Shown here piece after piece: positions 63,749 to 64,000 of a DNA stretch of 64,000 nucleotides. Source of the DNA: Kordia jejudonensis. GTDB lineage: Bacteria > Bacteroidota > Bacteroidia > Flavobacteriales > Flavobacteriaceae. Location of the stretch: NCBI RefSeq assembly GCF_001005315.1, contig NZ_LBMG01000024.1, positions 43,579 to 107,578 of the forward strand, given 5' to 3'. The notes under the pieces were generated by a model. It did no database searches. It worked only from the letters and a program-made list of their open reading frames with translations, and was not told the DNA's origin. The position numbers were made by a program, and so were the translations under genes. Each line of letters opens with the position of its first letter. Within the stretch, counting starts at the first letter, position 1.

Positions 63749-63972
63749 TATTGTGTTTTTAGTATTGAGTATTGAGATATGAGTATTGAGAAAGATTCTG
63801 AACATAGAATATAGACCCAAGATCCAAGAGCATAGAACGAAGACCCAAGATTAAGGAACAAAGAACAAAGAATATAGAGCAAAGACCAAAAACCCAAGAC
63901 CAAAAACCAAATATTCGTGTATTCGTGACAAAAAATCAATGTTAAATGCTAAATGTTGAATGTTAAATTTAA
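63749..63972 (+). repeat. 7-bp-periodic repeat block, copy 4
   Basis: AGTATTG words (63759-63790), then ACCCAAG, AACAAAG, ACCAAAA heptamers (about 63815-63910) and the TTAAATGCTAAATGTTGAAT tail. Same style and order as blocks 10243, 12456 and 12719, at the right end of the window. No gene is seen from 63728 to the window edge. Confidence 0.8.
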
Positions 63973-64000
63973 AAGTTGTACGTCCCTGATATGTGTTGAC

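Overview
The window looks like chromosomal DNA of a marine Flavobacteriaceae bacterium, most likely Kordia or a close relative. The DNA is AT-rich. Promoters read as TAnnTTTG without Shine-Dalgarno sites, there is a T9SS sorting domain, the tmRNA tag ends YALAA, and an exosortase K/MSEP-CTERM pair is present. The genus is inferred from gene content, not from any database search.

Layout. 1-16 kb: a tryptophan/kynurenine catabolic region (kynureninase cut by the window edge, kynurenine 3-monooxygenase, 2-aminomuconate deaminase, a semialdehyde dehydrogenase, an SDR and an ACMSD-type decarboxylase). It is interrupted by a minus-strand block holding a PhyH pseudogene, a dienelactone hydrolase and a lone PD-(D/E)XK protein. 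Unusual 7-bp-periodic repeats fill the gaps around the aminomuconate genes. 16-38 kb: ordinary chromosomal genes (POT peptide transporter, T9SS-secreted amidohydrolase-like protein, Nif3 protein, LpxK, CHAT-TPR protein, ECF sigma factor with partner, zinc protease-RimK fusion, SMP-30 protein, tmRNA, saccharopine dehydrogenase-like protein). 38-48 kb: a large surface lipoprotein, the exosortase K / MSEP-CTERM / DUF1361 cluster, and a CreD locus whose two transcription units share a 19-bp palindromic operator.

48-57 kb is the most interesting region. Two tandem paralogous histidine kinases are followed by two cassettes. Each has a membrane-spanning TPR-AraC regulator followed by short Cys/Thr/Ser-rich peptides with a KLKL...GG-type leader and a Cys as the very last residue. 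Three peptides share a TGATKTN(Q/D)SL core block. Three of the four peptide promoters have a palindrome 53-54 bp upstream of a TATATTTG element. No modification enzyme is visible, so this looks like an orphan RiPP-like or secreted Cys-rich peptide system with dedicated transmembrane regulators.

57-64 kb: kdsA and typA on divergent promoters, small membrane proteins, and an overlapping methyltransferase/sulfatase-like operon. Another 7-bp-periodic repeat block lies at the right edge. No rRNA, tRNA, CRISPR array, transposase or prophage gene was recognised.
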